This document shows, one piece after another, positions 58,955 to 64,000 of a stretch of 64,000 nt of DNA. The notes below the pieces were generated by a model. The model was not told the DNA's origin. It ran no database searches and saw only the letters and a list, made by a program, of their open reading frames with translations. A program made the translations under genes and the position numbers. Origin of the DNA: Doryteuthis pealeii (lineage: Eukaryota > Mollusca > Cephalopoda > Myopsida > Loliginidae); contig CM042160.1 of the NCBI GenBank assembly GCA_023376005.1, positions 80,048,376-80,112,375 on the forward strand, read 5' to 3'. How positions within the stretch are numbered: the stretch's first letter is position 1; the number at the start of each line of letters is the position of its first letter.

Positions 58955-59431
58955 AACCTAAAATTCTAAAATCTTCCAAATAATTTAAAAGGAGAAAATG
59001 AGAAAATTATATTAACGATGTTCTTATATTAAGTTTATATACATCCGAGATGATTCTTTTGTTTTTCAAATCTTTTTGGTTGAAAAATTGGTGTTTTAGT
59101 TTCAGCAAGTTTGTGTCCATTTCCATTGTGATATCAGATCATCAGTTCAATATTTTTTGATAGTTTTATCAATTTTCTCTTATAAGAATCTGGTCATAAA
59201 GTGAGAGACCAACTCTACTCACCTTTGGGTATGTCACAAAAATATCAAGTTATAGACTTCATTTTTTTTTTTTTTCATTCTCTATTTCATTTAAGAAGAA
59301 AATTTTCTGTTGTTCATGAATTTCTATTTTGTCTTGAAATTGATTCAAATGAAATAAAATCATCAAATCTCAGTGAGGATTAAGAAACTCATTATCTTAT
59401 TTAACTTTGATTGATATTAATATTATCTATA
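58955..59431. other. AT-rich intron 2 sequence
   Basis: No repeat or exon signal seen before the minisatellite begins. Confidence 0.4.
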
Positions 59432-62400
59432 TCCAATAATACTTGATACATTTAGTGTATAAAATTCCTATGCAAATGTACCAACAATTATGGGACAGAG
59501 GTTGTATGTTTTACTCCTTTTGTCCCATAATACTTGATACAGTGTATAAAATTCCCATGCAAATGTACCAACACAATTGTGTGTTTTACTCCTTCGGTCC
59601 CATAATAGTTGATACATTTAGTGTATAAAATTCCTATGCAAATGTACCAACAATTATGGGACAGAGGTTGTGTGTTTTACTCCTTCTGTCCCATAATACT
59701 TGATACATTTAGTGTATAAAATTCCTATGCAAATGTACCAACAATTATGGGACAGAGGTTGTATGTTTTACTCCTTCTGTCCCATAATACTTGATACATT
59801 TAGTGTATAAAATTCCCATGCAAATGTACCAACACAATTGTGTGTTTTATTCCTTCTGTCCCATAATACTTGATACATTTAGTGTATAAAATTCCTATGC
59901 AAATGTACCAACAATTATGGGACAGAGGTTGTGTGTTTTACTCCTTCTGTCCCATAATACTTGATACATTTAGTGTATAAAATTCCTATGCAAATGTACC
60001 AACAATTATGGGACAGAGGTTGTATGTTTTACTCCTTCTGTCCCATAATACTTGATACATTTAGTGTATAAAATTCCCATGCAAATGTACCAACAATTAT
60101 GGGACAGAGGTGTGTGTTTTACTCCTTCTGTTCCATAATAGTTGATACATTTAGTGTATAAAATTCCTATGCAAATGTACCAACAATTATGGACAGAGGT
60201 TGTGTGTTTTACTCCTTCTGTCCCATAATACTTGATACATTTAGTGTATAAAATTCCCATGCAAATGTACCAACAATTATGGGACAGAGGTTGTGTGTTT
60301 TACTCCTTCTGTTCCATAATAGTTGATACATTAGTGTATAAAATTCCCATGCAAATGTACCAACAATTATGGGACAGAGGTTGTGTTTTACTCCTTCTGT
60401 CCCATAATACTTGATACATTTAGTGTATAAAATTCCCATGCAAATGTACCAACAATTATGGGACAGAGGTTGTGTGTTTTACTCCTTCTGTTCCATAATA
60501 GTTGATACATTAGTGTATAAAATTCCTATGCAAATGTACCAACAATTATGGGACAGAGTTGTGTGTTTTACTCTTCTGTCCCATAATACTTGATACATTT
60601 AGTGTATAAAATTCCTATGCAAATGTACCAACAATTATGGGACAGAGGTTGTGTGTTTTACTCCTTCTGTCCCATAATACTTGATACATTTAGTGTATAA
60701 AATTCCTATGCAAATGTACCAACAATTATGGGACAGAGGTTGTGTGTTTTACTCCTTCTGTCCCATAATACTTGATACATTTAGTGTATAAAATTCCCAT
60801 GCAAATGTACCAACAATTATGGGACAGAGGTTGTGTGTTTTACTCCTTCTGTCCATAATAGTTGATACATTTAGTGTATAAAATTCCCATGCAAATGTAC
60901 CAAACATTATGGGACGGAGGTTGTGTGTTTTACTCCTTCTGTCCATAATAGTTGATACATTTAGTGTATAAAATTCCTATGCAAATGTACCAACAATTAT
61001 GGGACAGAGGTTGTGTGTTTTACTCCTTCTGTCCATAATACTTGATACATTTGAGTGTATAAAATTCCCATGCAAATGTACCAACAATTATGGGACAGAG
61101 GTTGTGTGTTTTACTCCTTCTGTCCATAATAGTTGATACATTTAGTGTATAAAATTCCTATGCAAATGTACCAACAATTATGGGACAGAGGTTGTGTGTT
61201 TTACTCCTTCTGTCCCATAATACTTGATACAGTGTATAAAATTCCTATGCAAATGTACCAACATTATGGGACAGAGGTTTGTATGTTTTACTCCTTCTGT
61301 CCCATAATACTTGATACATTTAGTGTATAAAATTCCTATGCAAATGTACCAACAATTATGGACAGAGGTTGTATGTTTTACTCCTTCTGTCCCATAATAG
61401 TTGATACATTTAGTGTATAAAATTCCTATGCAAATGTACCAACAATTATGGGACAGAGGTTGTGTGTTTTACTCCTTCTGTTCCATAATAGTTGATACAT
61501 TTAGTGTATAAAATTCCTATGCAAATGTACCAACAATTATGGGACAGAGGTTGTGTGTTTTACTCTTCTGTCCCATAATACTTGATACATTTAGTGTATA
61601 AATTCCTATGCAAATGTACCAACAATTATGGACAGAGGTTGTATGTTTTACTCCTTTTGTCCCATAATACTTTACAGTGTATAAAATTCCCATGCAAATG
61701 TACCAACAATTATGGGACAGAGTTTGTATGTTTTACTCTTCTGTCCCATAATACTTGATACATTTAGTGTATAAAATTCCTATGCAAATGTACCAACAAT
61801 TATGGGACGGAGGTTGTGTGTTTTACTCCTTCTGTCCCATAATACTTGATACATTTAGTGTATAAAATTCCTATGCAAATGTACCAACAATTATGGGACA
61901 GAGGTTGTGTGTTTTACTCCTTCTGTCCATAATAGTTGATACATTTAGTGTATAAAATTCCATGCAAATGTACCAACAATTATGGGACAGATGTGTGTTT
62001 TACTCCTTCTGTCCATAATAGTTGATACATTTAGTGTATAAAATTCCTATGCAAATGTACCAACAATTATGGGACAGAGGTTGTGTTTTACTCGTTCTGT
62101 CCCATAATACTTGATACATTTAGTGTATAAAGTTCCCAGCAAATGTACCAACAATTATGGGACAGAGTTTGTATGTTTTACTCCTTCTGTCCCATAATAG
62201 TTGATACATTTAGTGTATAAAATTCCTATGCAAATGTACCAACAATTATGGGACAGAGTTGTGTGTTTTACTCCTTCTGTCCCATAATACTTGATACATT
62301 TAGTGTATAAATTCCTATGCAAATGTACCAACAATTATGGGACAGAGGTTGTGTGTTTTACTCCTTCTGTTCCATAATAGTTGATACATTTAGTGTATAA

Positions 62401-62875
62401 AATTCCCATGCAAATGTACCAACAATTCTGGGACAGGTTGTGTGTTTTACTCCTTCTGTCCCATAATAGTTGATACATTTAGTGTATAAAATTCCTATGC
62501 AAATGTACCAACAATTATGGGACAGAGGTTGTATGTTTTACTCGTTCTGTCCCATAATACTTGATACATTTAGTGTATAAAATTCCCATGCACAATGACA
62601 ATTATGGACTGTTTTACTCGTTCTGTCCCATAATACTTGATACATTTAGTGTATAAAATTCCTATGCAAATGTACCAACAATTATGGGACAGAGGTTGTG
62701 TTTTACTCCTTCTGTTCCATAATAGTTGATACATTTAGTGTATAAAAATTCCTATGCAAATGTACCAACAATTATGGGACAGAGGTTGTGTTGTTTTACT
62801 CCTTCTGTCCCATAATAGTTGATACATTTAGTGTATAAAATTCCTATGCAAATGTAACAACTATTATGAGACAGT
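59432..62875 (+). repeat. 91-bp minisatellite, ~38 copies, in intron 2
   Basis: Tandem units of usually 91 bp: ACTCCTTCTGTCCCATAAT, TGATACATTTAGTGTATAAA, TTCCTATGCAAATGTACC, AACAATTATGGGACAGAGG, TTGTGTGTTTT. Each holds a self-complementary pair CTGTCCCATAAT / ATTATGGGACAG. Variation is limited to CTAT/CCAT, TAC/TAG, a 12-bp deletion form with CAACACAATTGTG, and one-base changes. Short open frames on both strands recur every unit and are not genes. Confidence 0.97.
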
Positions 62876-62905
62876 GACAAATCTTTTTATTTTGTTTTTT
62901 CCCAG

Positions 62906-62989
62906 AATCTGAAAAGAAAGCACGAACTTTTGATTTTATGGCAATGTTTGAGAAGGCAAAGCAAGGTGCTTCTGAAAGAAACAAAAAAG
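62906..62989 (+). CDS. unidentified gene, coding exon 3
   Basis: Acceptor TTTGTTTTTTCCCAG ends at 62905 and donor AAAAAG|GTATAT follows 62989. The 84-nt exon reads KSEKKARTFDFM then AMFEKAKQGASERNKK, with one base left over: a basic start, a short hydrophobic FDFMAMF patch and a charged, probably helical tail. It is phase 1 on both sides like exon 2. Further exons must lie beyond the window. The joined first ~71 residues do not match a family I can name; a short nuclear-protein interaction motif around FDFMAMFEK is a guess. Confidence 0.75.
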
Positions 62990-63916
62990 GTATATTTCAT
63001 TTCATTTCCCTATGCTGTGTGATTTTATATATAACATGACATTGTTTTTCTAAGTAAAAAATTTGTTAACATATTTCATATGTGAATATATTTCACATAG
63101 AAACAGAAACTTGAAGTTTGAAAATACTCAGTACTAGTGATTCCATATTTTCTGTTCCCTAGCAGTCTTGCTATCTAAATCCAGAATCTTAGGTTTTAAT
63201 AGCTTGTCCATTTTGACAAATCTGAACGAAAGAGTTTTGTGGTGAATAGAATGTTGTAATCTAGGATTTACTAAAAAGAATTCACCACAAAACTACTGAC
63301 TTATTTAACCTTCTTCTAGTTAGAAGGAAGATATTTATTTGCATATGAATTACACATAAAATAGAATTGAATTTAAAGTTTTGTAATATAAAGACTTAGA
63401 ACAAAATATATTAATCTTTAATTTAAAAAGTTGTTTTTTTAAATTAAATTAACTTTGAATAACATTGAATAAATTAATAATTTTCATTTGAATTGATACA
63501 TGAAATTTTCCATTTACAATTAAGGACACTTGTTTAATTCTTAACTTCTTTTTATTGTTATATTATTAGGGGTAAAAAAAAGAAAAATTAAAAAGTACAT
63601 TTTTTATCACTTTAGCACAACAAGCAATTAAATTTAGATTTGTCATATGTATATAAAAAAAATATTTTAGAAAAATAAAATTTTGTTTCAAAGCACTCAT
63701 GAGTTTAGTATAACATTTTTTTAAATAATATTCTAAATGTAAAAAAAAATCCTAAATTAAACAAATATTGTAATACACAAATTATTAGTGATTTTTAAAA
63801 AATTTGATAAAGAATTTGATAAATTATTATCTTCTTACTCCTTTCTCTCACTGTCTCTTACTCCTTGAAGTTCTTAAAATCCTTTTAGTCCAGTCATGGA
63901 CCAGGTACTTCTGCTA

Positions 63917-63957
<41 letters not shown>

Positions 63958-64000
63958 AAATCATGTTTTATATAAGTACATTAATTATATGAGATTTTGA
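62990..64000. other. AT-rich intron 3 sequence with (TA)n
   Basis: TTCACCACAAAACT near 63,281 mirrors AGTTTTGTGGTGAA near 63,233 as a small hairpin. A (TA)n tract runs ~63,918-63,952. No exon was recognised. Confidence 0.5.

Noticed and set aside
59432..62875. CRISPR-like array or repeat-coded protein
   Set aside because: Unit length is 91 bp with no variable spacers, and frames shift between units; it is a eukaryotic intronic minisatellite.

Overview
This window is AT-rich animal nuclear DNA, probably from a marine or other non-model invertebrate; the species cannot be told from sequence alone. The grounds are introns with GT..AG borders, TTAGGG-like arrays, tRNA-derived SINEs, Helitron/Helentron-like elements, fold-back MITEs, decayed Ty3/gypsy and Ty1/copia remnants and a 200-bp satellite with higher-order repeats. 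There is no operon, ribosome binding site, CRISPR array or prokaryotic gene. Only two host genes are supported, both partial.

Layout. 1-5.5 kb: telomere-like repeats, two copies of a ~515-bp Helitron-like element (one split by a GC-rich, hairpin-dense insertion), a gypsy reverse transcriptase remnant and MITEs. 5.5-9 kb: mostly unremarkable AT-rich DNA with the first coding exon of a secreted PAN/apple-like protein on the minus strand (7567-7900). 8.9-15.8 kb: SINEs, a tandem Helentron pair, a fold-back MITE with a 9-bp target duplication, a copia gag remnant and a gypsy LTR-PBS-gag-protease remnant. 15.84-26.12 kb: about 51 head-to-tail ~200-bp monomers, including three copies of an 8-monomer higher-order repeat, grading into diverged monomers to ~28.3 kb and then a block of reversed monomers around a 460-bp insert. 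29.2-32.8 kb: low-copy DNA holding a broken copy of the first exon of a gene.

At 32.83-32.90 kb the sequence folds back. 32,902-46,237 is the reverse complement of 19,590-32,826 in the same monomer order, and it ends at a 100-N gap (46,238-46,337). After the gap, 46,338-55,554 repeats 23,606-32,826 in direct orientation. Copies near the gap are full of one-base indels. The simplest reading is one locus represented three times, through a palindromic long read at a contig end plus an overlapping second contig; the non-redundant sequence would be about 41.3 kb. A real fold-back duplication is possible but less likely.

52.9-64 kb: a plus-strand gene of unknown identity with three phase-1-linked coding exons (52979-53018, 57847-57936, 62906-62989) and continuing past the window. 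Its introns hold MITEs, SINEs and a 3.4-kb minisatellite of ~38 x 91 bp whose unit looks like a tiny Stowaway/mariner-type MITE.
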